A stretch of DNA of 64,000 nt from contig NZ_CP163525.1 in NCBI RefSeq assembly GCF_041080655.1, positions 9,362,001-9,426,000 of the forward strand. Reading direction: 5' to 3'. The notes beneath the pieces were generated by a model that ran no database searches, was not told the DNA's origin, and saw nothing but the letters and a program-made list of their open reading frames with translations. A program made the translations under genes and the position numbers. Positions 49,868-59,048 of this stretch are shown here, in pieces (within the stretch, counting starts at the first letter, position 1; every line of letters starts with the position of its first letter). Origin of the DNA: Streptomyces sp. CG4 (GTDB lineage Bacteria; Actinomycetota; Actinomycetes; Streptomycetales; Streptomycetaceae).

Positions 49868-50047
49868 ATGCGACTCACCGCGCGCCCGCGCCGCGAACAC
49901 CCCGGTCCGCCGTACCGTCGGTTGGCCCAGGGCCTGGCCGTTATGGCCATGGCGGGCTTCGCGGTCACCGTGCCCACCTTCATCGGAGGGGCAGTCGTCC
50001 TGGAGGCGGCGCACTGCTCCGACAGACTGTCGCAGGCGTTCTCGTGA
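49868..50047 (+). CDS. Small single-pass membrane protein
   Basis: The 59-residue frame begins at ATG 49868, five bases after AAGGAGG, which strongly supports translation. A basic, proline-containing N-terminus (about 20 residues) precedes one hydrophobic segment (L-A-V-M-A-M-A-G-F-A-V-T-V-P-T-F-I-G-G-A), then a short polar end with one cysteine. The family is not recognised. It precedes the Ser/Thr kinase gene by 175 nt on the same strand. Confidence 0.5.
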   Translation: MRLTARPRREHPGPPYRRLAQGLAVMAMAGFAVTVPTFIGGAVVLEAAHCSDRLSQAFS

Positions 50048-50146
50048 GACTCAGGGAGGGTTTCCCTGGCATGCGCGGCCTGAGTCGGCAGAGGAGGAGG
50101 TCTGCGCGGTGCACGCCGGGAGTCCCTGATCGAGCAAGGTCCAGGT

Positions 50147-50160
50147 CATTCGGCCGAATG
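50147..50160. promoter_or_regulatory. Palindrome CATTCG-GC-CGAATG
   Basis: A perfect 14-bp palindrome upstream of the kinase gene. It shares CATTCG/CGAATG arms with a second palindrome 40 bp away, so the two look like sites for one regulator. Confidence 0.5.
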
Positions 50161-50185
50161 GGATATCGTTCCTCGTCGAACTCTC

Positions 50186-50201
50186 CCCATTCGCGAATGG
50201 G
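50186..50201. promoter_or_regulatory. Palindrome CCCATTCGCGAATGGG
   Basis: A perfect 16-bp palindrome ending about 21 nt before the kinase GTG start and 11 nt before its AAGGAG ribosome site. It could be an operator or a hairpin in the leader RNA. Confidence 0.5.
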
Positions 50202-50222
50202 AAGAAATAGCAAGGAGACCCG

Positions 50223-51743
50223 GTGTCCGATCTTGGGCGGCTCGTCGCCGGCCGGTACCTGCTGGTGGAGCGGGTGGGTAGCGGCGGCATGGGCACCGTG
50301 TGGCGTGCCGAGGACAAGCTGCTCGGCCGCTACGTAGCCGTGAAGAAGCTGCGGATACCGCCCCACTTGCACGACGACGAGGCCCAGACGCTGCACGAGC
50401 GCACGCGCCGTGAGGCCCGCAGCGCCGCCCGGATCGCGCACCCCAACGTGATCGTGGTGCACGACGTAGTCGATGACGAGGGTCTGCCGTGCATCGTCAT
50501 GGAGTACATACCCTCGGTCACACTGAGTGACGTACTGAAGCGGCAAGGTGCGCTGCCACCCGGTGAAGCCGCCCGGATCGGCCGTGCCATGGCTGCCGCC
50601 CTGCGCGCCGCCCACGACGCCGGGGTCCTGCACCGGGACGTCAAACCCGCGAATGTTCTGCTCGGCGACGACGGCCGGATCGTCCTCACCGACTTCGGTA
50701 TCGCCATGGAGTCGGGAACGTCCTCACTGACCAAGTCCGGCGAGCTGATCGGCTCCATCCGCTACCTGGCGCCCGAACGCCTCAGGAGTGGTAGCACCGG
50801 GCCCGGTCCCGCCAGTGACCTGTGGGCCCTCGGGGCAACCCTGTACCAGGCGGTCGAGGGGCGGCACCCGTTCCAGCGCGACACGCCGATCGAGGTCGCG
50901 TACGCCATCGCCACCGAATCGCCCGAGCCGCTCCGCAGTGCCGGGGACCTGGCCCCGGTGATCGAGGGCCTGCTCGTCAAAGAGCCGGAACAGCGGATGG
51001 ACGTACACGAGGTCGAGCGCCGCCTGGGCGATGTGACCGGAACACGAACCGCTCCCGTCGAGTTCCTCGCCGCCCGGCCGGACGATGTCGGCGACCTCGC
51101 GCCTCCCGCACGCAAGGGGCGCGGCAAGCGCCGCCGCGCGGTGGTGGGGGCGGTCGTGGCGGTGACCGTCGCCGCTTGTGGGGCAGGCGGCGCGGTGTGG
51201 TGGCTCAAGGCCGGTGCGCATGGCGCGAGTTCCCACGCTGCCAGGGCCGATGCCTCCAGCCCCGCTCCGAGGGTCAGCGCCACCCTGCCGCCGCTGCCCA
51301 GCGGATACCACCTCGCCAAGGACGACACAGGCTTCTCCGTACCCGTACGGGACGGCTGGACCAGCAAGACGATGCCGGGCGGCGAAGTCGCCTACGTAGA
51401 CCCGTCAGGCCTGGTGGGTCTGCGGGTCAATGTCGTCCATTTCGCGGGTACCGACCCTCTGCGGCACTGGCGTGAGACGGAAGAAGACCAGACCCGCCGC
51501 GACAACCCCGGCTACGAACGAGTGAGGATGGCCGCGACAACCTTCCGAGGACAACCGGCCGGGTACTGGGAGTTCACCTTCGACGGCCGGGCACGGAAAT
51601 TCCGGGCGGCGGAACTGGCTTTCGCCAGCGCCGACGGCACCCAGTACGTGGTCTACCTCTCCGCGCCGGACGCACAATGGCACACGTACCGGTCGGTCTT
51701 CGACACCGCCGTCAACGGAGTCCACCTGAGCGACAAGGCCTGA
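50223..51743 (+). CDS. Transmembrane Ser/Thr protein kinase (PknB-like)
   Basis: The 506-residue protein starts at GTG 50223 after AAGGAG. The kinase domain (about 10-270) is complete: G-S-G-G-M-G-T-V loop, K41 in V-A-V-K-K, the catalytic D139 in H-R-D-V-K-P-A-N, D-F-G-I-A, and the activation segment ending G-S-I-R-Y-L-A-P-E. A basic juxtamembrane stretch (K-G-R-G-K-R-R-R) leads to one membrane helix near 298-318. An extracellular domain of about 150 residues follows, with Y-H-L-A-K-D-D-T-G-F-S-V-P-V and W-E-F-T-F-D-G; it is not a PASTA domain. This sensor part is also seen in other Streptomyces kinases but its ligand is unknown. Confidence 0.9.
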   Translation: MSDLGRLVAGRYLLVERVGSGGMGTVWRAEDKLLGRYVAVKKLRIPPHLHDDEAQTLHERTRREARSAARIAHPNVIVVHDVVDDEGLPCIVMEYIPSVTLSDVLKRQGALPPGEAARIGRAMAAALRAAHDAGVLHRDVKPANVLLGDDGRIVLTDFGIAMESGTSSLTKSGELIGSIRYLAPERLRSGSTGPGPASDLWALGATLYQAVEGRHPFQRDTPIEVAYAIATESPEPLRSAGDLAPVIEGLLVKEPEQRMDVHEVERRLGDVTGTRTAPVEFLAARPDDVGDLAPPARKGRGKRRRAVVGAVVAVTVAACGAGGAVWWLKAGAHGASSHAARADASSPAPRVSATLPPLPSGYHLAKDDTGFSVPVRDGWTSKTMPGGEVAYVDPSGLVGLRVNVVHFAGTDPLRHWRETEEDQTRRDNPGYERVRMAATTFRGQPAGYWEFTFDGRARKFRAAELAFASADGTQYVVYLSAPDAQWHTYRSVFDTAVNGVHLSDKA

Positions 51744-51809
51744 CAGCAGCGTGACCGCCGAGTGCAGGCCCGTGACAGGAGGATGGGTACGGCGGCATGG
51801 CCGTGGCCG

Positions 51810-52643
51810 TCAACGGGGATACATCGGCTGGCCGGCCGCCCTCCTGAACAGGACGAACGCCACCACCGCACCGATTCCGGTCAGCGCGACGGCGGCGTAG
51901 TGCCAGCCTGCGAGCCCGTACTGCCCGCCGCCGCTGACCGCAATGATCGGTATGGCCGCGAAGTTGTAGGCGCTGTGGATGCCGATGACTTCCCAAATGC
52001 CCCGGCGGTAGAGGGAATAGAGTCCGGCGAAGACTCCGAAGATCAGGCCGTGCAGTACCGCAAGAGCGGTATGCGCGTCCACCAGAAGATGCAGGCAACC
52101 AAAAAGCACAGCCTGAATGAGCACCGCCTTGTAAGGGCCCCGTCGTCGGACCAGCAGCGAGAGCATCCAGCCACGGAAGATCACTTCCTCCACGCCCGCC
52201 TGGAACATGGTCACTACGATCCACAAGGGGGCGAAGGTGACGAGCGCGGAGGGCGGAACGGTCACGCTCACGGCGGTCCATCCCGTGGCGACCGCGAGGA
52301 AGAGCGCACCGACGGCCCAGGCCAGCCCCCATGCATGGCCCCGGGCGAGCGCACGCCCCCACCCCGGCAGAGCCAGGCCCAGATCGACGAATCGTCTGTG
52401 CTCGACATGGAAGACCCGGAAGGTCACCAGCGCCAGCAGCCCCCCGAATACAAGTGCTTCGCTGAGCGCCGATGCCACCGCACCACGCGGGTTCCACCAG
52501 GGATGGTCGAGCCCCTTCGTGATCGGTTGGGTGGCGGTCCGCGCCAGTCGGCCGAGCAGCATGTCAGCGGTGAACAGGACGAGGTAGAAGGGGAACACCC
52601 GTCTGCGTCCGGGCGGTTCGGAGACGTCGGATGTGCTTCTCAC
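51810..52643 (-). CDS. CPBP-family intramembrane metalloprotease
   Basis: The protein of about 278 residues has seven to eight hydrophobic segments and the CPBP/Abi motifs: E-E-V-I-F-R-G (glutamate pair and arginine), F-G-C-L-H-L in the second motif and I-H-S-A-Y-N-F near the end. GTG 52643 is chosen, preceded by TGGAG; the frame is open further upstream. The family includes Rce1-like CAAX proteases and bacteriocin self-immunity proteins. It converges with the kinase gene (66-nt gap) and has no operon partner. Confidence 0.85.
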   Translation of the reverse strand: MRSTSDVSEPPGRRRVFPFYLVLFTADMLLGRLARTATQPITKGLDHPWWNPRGAVASALSEALVFGGLLALVTFRVFHVEHRRFVDLGLALPGWGRALARGHAWGLAWAVGALFLAVATGWTAVSVTVPPSALVTFAPLWIVVTMFQAGVEEVIFRGWMLSLLVRRRGPYKAVLIQAVLFGCLHLLVDAHTALAVLHGLIFGVFAGLYSLYRRGIWEVIGIHSAYNFAAIPIIAVSGGGQYGLAGWHYAAVALTGIGAVVAFVLFRRAAGQPMYPR

Positions 52644-52765
52644 GTGTTCTCCACGGTGCATGCCGGGTGCTCTGATCTGTCCTGTCCGGTGGGTGCCCGC
52701 CCCGACGTGTCTGCCGGGCCGGGCATCCACGGCTGTGGCGCTACGTAATCACCGCACGGGTCCTG

Positions 52766-53311
52766 CTACTGAGGGGCCGCTGCGTCCTGGGCCGGCTGCG
52801 GGGCCGGGGCGGACTCTCCAGCCTCCTGGGGCGACCCACTGCCGGATTCCTGGGGAGGGGCGCCGTCCGTTCCCTGGGATGAGCCGTCGTCAGCTGAGTT
52901 GGGTGCGCTCTGGTTGGCCTTGTCGGCCGCCTTCGCCACCTTCTTGGCCGCGATATTGGCGACATCGACGGCGACCTTGCTCTTCGAGGCCTGGACCGGG
53001 GTGGGCGCAAGGCCGACCCACTGCGCGAACTCGTCCGCGCCCTGGCCGATGAGCTTCCCGGCCGCGCTGATGAGCTTCCCCAGCGCCCGGCTACCGCCGC
53101 CGCCCATGAGCTGGTGGCCGTCGACGGGGTCCCCGGACACCGAGTTGCCGACCGGCGCAGCCCCAGCCGTCGGGCTGCCGTGGCGCTCGGCTGCTTGGGC
53201 CGTCGTGGCGACGATCCCGAGTCCGGTGGCGCCCAGGGTCGCGGCGGCAACTCCCATGCCTATCCGCCGTGTTGCGATGTTCGAAGGTGACGGCTTGCGA
53301 TGCTTCGACAC
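52766..53311 (-). CDS. Secreted hypothetical protein
   Basis: The 181-residue protein starts at GTG 53311 behind GGAAAGGAA. A signal peptide with a basic start and hydrophobic core (I-G-M-G-V-A-A-A-T-L-G-A-T-G-L-G-I-V-A) ends near A-Q-A-A. The mature part has an Ala/Lys-rich helical middle (K-S-K-V-A-V-D-V-A-N-I-A-A-K-K-V) and a Gln/Pro/Ser/Ala-rich tail. No known domain is recognised. It is probably exported and unstructured at its end. Confidence 0.65.
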   Translation of the reverse strand: MSKHRKPSPSNIATRRIGMGVAAATLGATGLGIVATTAQAAERHGSPTAGAAPVGNSVSGDPVDGHQLMGGGGSRALGKLISAAGKLIGQGADEFAQWVGLAPTPVQASKSKVAVDVANIAAKKVAKAADKANQSAPNSADDGSSQGTDGAPPQESGSGSPQEAGESAPAPQPAQDAAAPQ

Positions 53312-53523
53312 GTTCTTGTGATTCCTTTCCGAGTGAAGCGGGCGTTTCAGATGACCGCTGCAGATGCCCATTCCCGCTCGACGAGAGAGGAGGCATTCAG
53401 CCTGGCCAGGTCAGCGGTCGGTGCCTGTTCAGTCAAGAGAGACTTCAACCTCGTCCGCAACCAGATCTGTCCACTGCTGCGGTGGGAACCAGTGGCTTCT
53501 GACCCCTGCCTACGGACCTCGGC

Positions 53524-54990
53524 TCATATTTCTACGGTCCATCGTGGGAAACCTGGTATCTCCCATTCGATGGCACTGATACGACCGCTTCGGTGCGCCG
53601 CTTTTCCGGGAGTGGATGGGGGAAGCTGACCCTCGAAGCCAACCGTGAAAATAAGCTGATTTACGGAACTGGAAGGGGTGCCGGCGAGCTCCGGACAAGA
53701 GCGTTTATGCCGGTGTCTGTGTGCCGGCATGGGAAGCCCCGGATGGGCAGTACCGTCTTTGTCGGCCGAAGGCGGAGAGCTCCGCCCGGTCTTGTCCGAC
53801 CTGTCGGGTGGCGCAGTGTGGGCAGGGGCGGTCGGGTGGGGAGGGGACTGCGGGGCGCCCTTGGGTACGGGGCCGGCGGTGCCGGTGGCGTGGCCGTTCA
53901 TGGGCAGTTGGATGGCGGTGGCAGTGGCTGCGAGGAGTCCGGCAACCGCGGTGACGGTCACCGCCGGGCACCTGCGGGTGACGTAGCGAAGCCATGGTTG
54001 GCCAGGCGTCGCCGGCGTACGCGGTGGGGCGTGGCCGACGGTGGCCGGCATCCGCTCGGACGGGCCGGTCGAGGCGACGTGAGTGCTCGTGCGCCGCCGT
54101 CTGGCGATCGCGAATGCGGTACCACCCCAGGGGAGCAGAGCCGTGGCCAGCACCGCGCCCGGCCATTTGTTCAGGCCGGCCAGCACGGAGTAGGCGCGGG
54201 CGCAGCTGCAGCAGAGGGCCACGTGCCGGTCGAGGTCGTCACTGGGGTATGCGCACCTGCGGCGGGTTGCCGCTTCCAGCAGGGAGCCGAAACGATGGCA
54301 GTACTCGTTCTCGGACCGTTCTGCGTAGCGACGCAAGTAGGCCTGACGAAAGTCTTCGAGGGCACTGCGTCCGAGGTGGGGGACCGTGTTGGGGTGGACA
54401 CCCAGAGACCGGCCGGCCGCAAGATCGTCGTCCCGTTGCACGACGGCGTGCCACAGGACGGCCTGGGCGCGCCGGGGCAGCCGGTGGAAGGCCCCGGAGA
54501 GGGCGCCGACACTTTCCGAGGAGGGTTCGGCCGACGGTCGGCTGGGTGAGACGTGCTTCGTATGGTCCAGCCAGGCGAGGAAATCGGTGGAGAGCTCTCT
54601 TCGGCGTGTGGTGCCGGCCCATAGCCGGGCGGTCCACTCGACGAGGAGGAACGGATGGTGCGGCGGCGGCTGGTCGGAGCCCGGCGCGGTGCGAATGTCG
54701 CGCACGGCGCGCTGGAGCGCCTCCAGCGCCAGGGCCTGTACGGATGCCTCGGTCGCGAAGAGAACGGCGTAGTCGAGCAGGGCGGGAAGGCGGCGTCTGC
54801 GCACTTCGCCCGCAGCTGCCGCGATCTGCTTCCGACGGGCCCTGGGATCGCTGGGCCCCTGGTCGGTCGGCCGTGACGTGGCGGGCATGCGCAGTGTCTC
54901 GATGAGTACGGCATTCGGCAGATCGGCCCAGGACAGGGCCGTCTGACTGCCTCTCGGCTCGGGCGCGCCGCACTGGTGACGCCGGGGCAT
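53524..54990 (-). CDS. Sigma-like/zinc-finger transmembrane protein
   Basis: The 488-residue protein starts at ATG 54990 after AGGTGACGAGA; a longer frame reaches 55437 without coding character. The N-terminal half resembles a divergent ECF sigma factor with a region-4-like HTH (L-P-R-R-A-Q-A-V-L-W-H, L-G-V-H-P-N-T-V-P-H-L). A zinc-finger-like motif follows near residue 260 (L-D-R-H-V-A-L-C-C-S-C). Hydrophobic segments lie at about 277-297 and 335-362, then a Pro/His-rich outer part. This mirrors the sigma-CAP fusion at 26177 but without a recognisable outer domain. Its end may be truncated. Confidence 0.6.
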   Translation of the reverse strand: MPRRHQCGAPEPRGSQTALSWADLPNAVLIETLRMPATSRPTDQGPSDPRARRKQIAAAAGEVRRRRLPALLDYAVLFATEASVQALALEALQRAVRDIRTAPGSDQPPPHHPFLLVEWTARLWAGTTRRRELSTDFLAWLDHTKHVSPSRPSAEPSSESVGALSGAFHRLPRRAQAVLWHAVVQRDDDLAAGRSLGVHPNTVPHLGRSALEDFRQAYLRRYAERSENEYCHRFGSLLEAATRRRCAYPSDDLDRHVALCCSCARAYSVLAGLNKWPGAVLATALLPWGGTAFAIARRRRTSTHVASTGPSERMPATVGHAPPRTPATPGQPWLRYVTRRCPAVTVTAVAGLLAATATAIQLPMNGHATGTAGPVPKGAPQSPPHPTAPAHTAPPDRSDKTGRSSPPSADKDGTAHPGLPMPAHRHRHKRSCPELAGTPSSSVNQLIFTVGFEGQLPPSTPGKAAHRSGRISAIEWEIPGFPRWTVEI

Positions 54991-55494
54991 TCTCGTCACC
55001 TGCCTGTCCGGTGTCCCGGAAGTGCGCGGGCCCGGGTGGGGTGGGCGCATAGTGACGGGCGTGAACCGCGTACAAGAAGGCCTGCGCCGTCCGTTCGCCC
55101 CTTCGGGCACGGCAGGCCGGACTGCCTCATGGAGGGAATGGGGTTCCTGTGAGAAGCCGTATGGTGTTGCGGTGGTGTGTACGGGCGTGGCTTGCGGAAG
55201 GGGAATGCAGGATGCCGCATGGGCGTATCCGTTCTGTCGGCCGGGCGGTCTCGAATGGCCGCCCCAGGGATGACCGGCGGTCGATCGCCGGCTCGAACGC
55301 CTCAGCGTGAGAAATTCCGCCGGATCGGCGTCGAATGAAGTGAACGATGTGCGCCGCCGGATCCGCAACGGCTTGCCGGTACGGCTGCGGCTGTCTCTGG
55401 GATTTCTCGGCGAGGCATCTACGTAGGGCGGAGCCAATATCTACGGATCGCAGGTCAATTCACTACCGGCACCGGCGAGTCCGGAGGTGTGCCG
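54991..55494. other. Intergenic region without recognisable gene
   Basis: Open frames here lack ribosome sites and recognisable domains. The region should contain the promoter of the sigma-like gene (minus strand). The LAL gene ends at its right border. Confidence 0.35.
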
Positions 55495-58314
55495 CTACGG
55501 CTGAACGATGTCGGAGAGTGCTCGGGGGAGGTCATTTCGCGTGGTGATGCCGAGTTTGCGGAAGGCCCGGGTGAGGTGGAACTCCACGGTGCGGCGGGTG
55601 ACGAACAGCTCTGTGGCGATCTGCTGGTTGCTCATTCCCTCGGCGGCCAAGGTGGCGATACGGCACTCTCTGCTGGTCAGGGCGGACACGCCTGACTGCC
55701 GTTTGCGGCGTGGGCGGGCGCCGGTGTCGAGCAGGGCGCGGTGCGCGCGTTCGGACAGCGGCCGGGCATGTGCTGTTTCGGCCAGGTCCAGGGCTTGTCG
55801 GAGCCGGGTGCGGGATTCGTTGATGTGCCCGTGTGCGGCGAGGAGTTCGCCCAGGTCGGCGAGGGCGCGGGCCAGGTCGATGCGTGCCGGCGTCGATTCC
55901 AGCAGGGCGACCGCCTCGGTCAGTGCGGCGAGGGCCGCCGGGCCGGTACTGAGCAGGCCGAGGGCGCGCAGGCTCGTGGCGACGGTCCTGGGGCTGCCCC
56001 AGGCGCGGGCGAGCTGCAGCTCCTGCTGGGCAAGGTGGGCCGCGGTGGCCCGATGACCGAGCCGGTCGTGGATCAAGGCGGCTTCGGAGCGCCAGGGGAC
56101 GAGCGCGGGATTGTCGTAGCCGCCTTCGGTCTGGCGGTGCCCGCACTCCTCCAGGTCGGCCAACGCGGCCTCGGGCCGGCCCTGTTCGAGCCGCAGCCGG
56201 GCCCGGGCCGCCAGCAGCGCCGTCCAGCTCCAGTGCTTGCCGACCGGACCTTCGAAGGGGGCCCGGCACACGCGGGCGGCCTCTGGGACGTCACCGAGGT
56301 CCAGCAAGGCGTGGACGGCCAGAGCCGTTGCGTACGGCCAGTAGCGTCGGTCGGCGGGTGCCGGATCGAGGATTTGTCCGATGTGGGCCAGGGCTGCTCG
56401 GGGGTCTCCCATCCGGTAGGCCAGCTTCGCGTGGACGGACACCAACAGCGACCGTGGCGACGGCGGTTGCTCGTCCCGTGCCGCGATGGCCACGTGCCGG
56501 TACCAGTGCTCGGCCTCGGTCAGCCGGTCGGCGTTCAGCAGCGCACTGACCGCGAAGGTGCCCGTGAGCACGGGGTCCGCGGGCGGGCTGAACTGCGCCA
56601 GGGCGCGTTCGGCCAGGGTGGCGGCGGTCTCCGAGCACTGGCCGGTGAGGAAGGTCTTCACCGCGAGCGCCGCGAGCAGGAGGCGCTGACCTGGGGTGTC
56701 ACCGGGCAGGTCGGTGCCGATGCCGCCCCGGCCGATCCAGTCGTCCGCCAGTCGGGGGGTGTCCTCCAGGAAGAGAAGGATGCCCTGCGCCCACAGCCGG
56801 TACAGCGACTCACGGTCCGCGTCGGGGATCTCGGCCGCCAGCGCGTCCAGCAGGGCGACCGCCTCCGCACTGCGGCCGGTGCGGGTCAGGGCCTCGGCCA
56901 GGTGCGGGACCAGGTGCACTCTGCCTGCGGGTTCCAGGTGCTCCACGGCCGCGCGCAGATGCTCGACGGCCGCGGCCGGGTCGGTCTGCACTTCGGTGAT
57001 GCCCAACTGGGCCAGGATCTCCAGCCGGTCTGCCTGGGCGGGCGGTTCGCTCAGAGCCCTGTGCAGGTACGCGCGGCAGGCGTGAAACTCGTGCCGGTGC
57101 AGGGCCTGTTGGGCCGCCGCACGCAGTACCCGTACTCGCCACGGGTGCCCTTCCGGCTCGGTGGCGAGCAGGAGATCGGCCACCTCCCTGTCGTCGCCTC
57201 CGAGAGCCAGCAAGGCATCGGCCGCTCGGGCCCGCAGTTCGTTGCGCGCTGCCGTACTGGTCCGGAGCTGCAATGTCTCCCGCATCAAGGGGTGGCGAAG
57301 CTGCCACGGCGGACCCGGCTCCGCGAGGCCGGCCTGTTCGAGCACGGTGAGCGCACCGGCCACGGCGACGGCGTCGAGCCCGGTGACCTCGCACAGCAGC
57401 GGCTGGCTGGTGGTGCGTCCGAGAGTGGCCAGTGCGGCGGCCGCGGGTGCGACCGAGGCCGAGTGCCGGCGTAGCAGGATGGGCAGGTGGAGAGGGAGCA
57501 GCCGCTGTGCCAGCGCGGTCAGCCGCGGCAGCTCGGAGCGCACCGGGGAGATCCCGCTGCGGGAAACGTTCTCGGTGAGCGCCCGCAGCAAGTACGGGTT
57601 GCCGCCCGTGATCAGGTGGCACAGGGCCGCCACCTCTGTGTCGAGTTCAGTCCCCAACCCATCGGTGAGGTACTGCGCGACAGCGGCCGGTGACAGTGGC
57701 GCGGGCCGCAGACGCCGGCAGGCCGGGTGTGCGGACAGCTCGGCGACCACGCTGTCCTCGGTGTCGCTGTCTTCGGCGCGTACCGCGATGAGGAGCGATA
57801 TCCGGCTGCCTCTCAACCGGCGGGCCAGGTAGGTCAGCCAGTGGCGCGAACACGGGTCGGCGTGGTGGGCGTCGTCGACCAGCACCAGCAGGGGACGGCG
57901 TGCAGCCAGCCGCAGTGCCAGCAGGTACAGGCCGTGCAACTGCGCGAAGGGTACGTCCGATGAGCCGGTACAGGACCAGACCTGATCGGCCGACGACTCG
58001 AAGACGGCCCGGGCGGCCTCGGCCGCGCCGGCCAACAGCGAGGAAGATCCCTGGGATTCGGCCGCGACTGTGGCCGGTTCAAGGAGCTGTCGTACGACAC
58101 CGAACGCCATGCCCCGTTCCAGATCGCAGCCGTGGGCCTGGAGAACCATGAGCCCTCGATCGTGCCCCTGGCGCGCTGCGGCCGCCAGAAGGGCGCTCTT
58201 GCCGACGCCTGCCGGGCCCTCGATCAGAGCCACCGCACACTCGCCGCCGGACGCCTGCTCGATCAGCGAGCCCAATACGCCGAGCTCCGCGGAGCGTTCC
58301 AGCAAGGTCACCAT
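55495..58314 (-). CDS. LAL-family (large ATP-binding LuxR) regulator
   Basis: The 939-residue protein has an N-terminal ATPase with Walker A (E-G-P-A-G-V-G-K-S-A-L) and Walker B (L-L-V-L-V-D-D-A-H-H-A-D). A long helical, TPR-like middle and a C-terminal LuxR HTH follow (L-T-S-R-E-C-R-I-A-T-L-A-A-E-G-M-S-N-Q-Q-I-A). This is the standard LAL layout and length. ATG 58314 follows AAGGAG at a short distance, and the next codon, GTG, is also possible. LAL proteins usually activate secondary metabolism or catabolic genes; no such gene is adjacent except a transporter relic. Confidence 0.9.
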   Translation of the reverse strand: MVTLLERSAELGVLGSLIEQASGGECAVALIEGPAGVGKSALLAAAARQGHDRGLMVLQAHGCDLERGMAFGVVRQLLEPATVAAESQGSSSLLAGAAEAARAVFESSADQVWSCTGSSDVPFAQLHGLYLLALRLAARRPLLVLVDDAHHADPCSRHWLTYLARRLRGSRISLLIAVRAEDSDTEDSVVAELSAHPACRRLRPAPLSPAAVAQYLTDGLGTELDTEVAALCHLITGGNPYLLRALTENVSRSGISPVRSELPRLTALAQRLLPLHLPILLRRHSASVAPAAAALATLGRTTSQPLLCEVTGLDAVAVAGALTVLEQAGLAEPGPPWQLRHPLMRETLQLRTSTAARNELRARAADALLALGGDDREVADLLLATEPEGHPWRVRVLRAAAQQALHRHEFHACRAYLHRALSEPPAQADRLEILAQLGITEVQTDPAAAVEHLRAAVEHLEPAGRVHLVPHLAEALTRTGRSAEAVALLDALAAEIPDADRESLYRLWAQGILLFLEDTPRLADDWIGRGGIGTDLPGDTPGQRLLLAALAVKTFLTGQCSETAATLAERALAQFSPPADPVLTGTFAVSALLNADRLTEAEHWYRHVAIAARDEQPPSPRSLLVSVHAKLAYRMGDPRAALAHIGQILDPAPADRRYWPYATALAVHALLDLGDVPEAARVCRAPFEGPVGKHWSWTALLAARARLRLEQGRPEAALADLEECGHRQTEGGYDNPALVPWRSEAALIHDRLGHRATAAHLAQQELQLARAWGSPRTVATSLRALGLLSTGPAALAALTEAVALLESTPARIDLARALADLGELLAAHGHINESRTRLRQALDLAETAHARPLSERAHRALLDTGARPRRKRQSGVSALTSRECRIATLAAEGMSNQQIATELFVTRRTVEFHLTRAFRKLGITTRNDLPRALSDIVQP

Positions 58315-58594
58315 GAACTCCTTGCACCGTCACCTGTCCTGTCCTGGAGGTCACCCAGCCACCCTGGGCGCACACGACACCCGCGCGCGGAAGCTTCGGG
58401 CCGGGGCAGGCCGCCTGGGCGAAATCCGCGACCACGGCGTTCGGGGGAGCGCTACGCAGATCGCTGTCGTGGGGCGTCGGTCGGACAGCCGTACGTGGGT
58501 CGACCGGCCGTATGCCGCGCCGATGCCCACGGCTGCTGTTTCCGGCCCGCGACCGGGGACCGGGGCGTGGTGGCTGCGACGTCCGCGCTTCCCG

Positions 58595-58800
58595 TCAGCC
58601 GTGGGTGTCACAGAAGGCGGGGTGTGTGTCGTAGGTGGCGTTGCCTGTTGGCTGCCGGCGCGGTGCCGGGAGCAGCAGCGCCAGAACCGTGCTGCTCAGG
58701 TGCGGTCCGGCGTAGATCCACAGTACGCCCTGGACGCCGAGCGGTTGGATGAACAGGGTGCCGATCAGCGGCCCGAATGCCACGCTCGCCCGCCGGAATG
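58595..58800 (-). pseudogene. C-terminal remnant of an MFS transporter
   Basis: The frame reads R-A-S-V-A-F-G-P-L-I-G-T-L-F-I-Q-P-L-G-V-Q, then G-V-L-W-I-Y-A-G-P-H-L-S-S-T-V and L-A-L-L-L-P, the last two membrane helices of an MFS protein, followed by a polar tail. No upstream part is present. It lies between the LAL and DeoR genes. Confidence 0.55.
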
Positions 58801-59048
58801 AGCGAGGCGCCGAGCAGCGAGCCGTCCTCCGCGCGCGGGGGCCGGGGCGGAGCGAGGTTCTGGACCACGGGGACACCTCCGTGCTGGTGCGGCCCCTGGT
58901 GCGTGTGCCGCGGCGACGTGCCCTTGATGAAAGCGACCCGGAACAATTCCTGTCAATGGATTGCCAAAATCTCACGGAAAGTGTGTGATGTTTGGACGGC
59001 TTGGAACGCGCCGAGCCCAGCGCACCGTCGTTGAGGAGGCGGCAGGAG

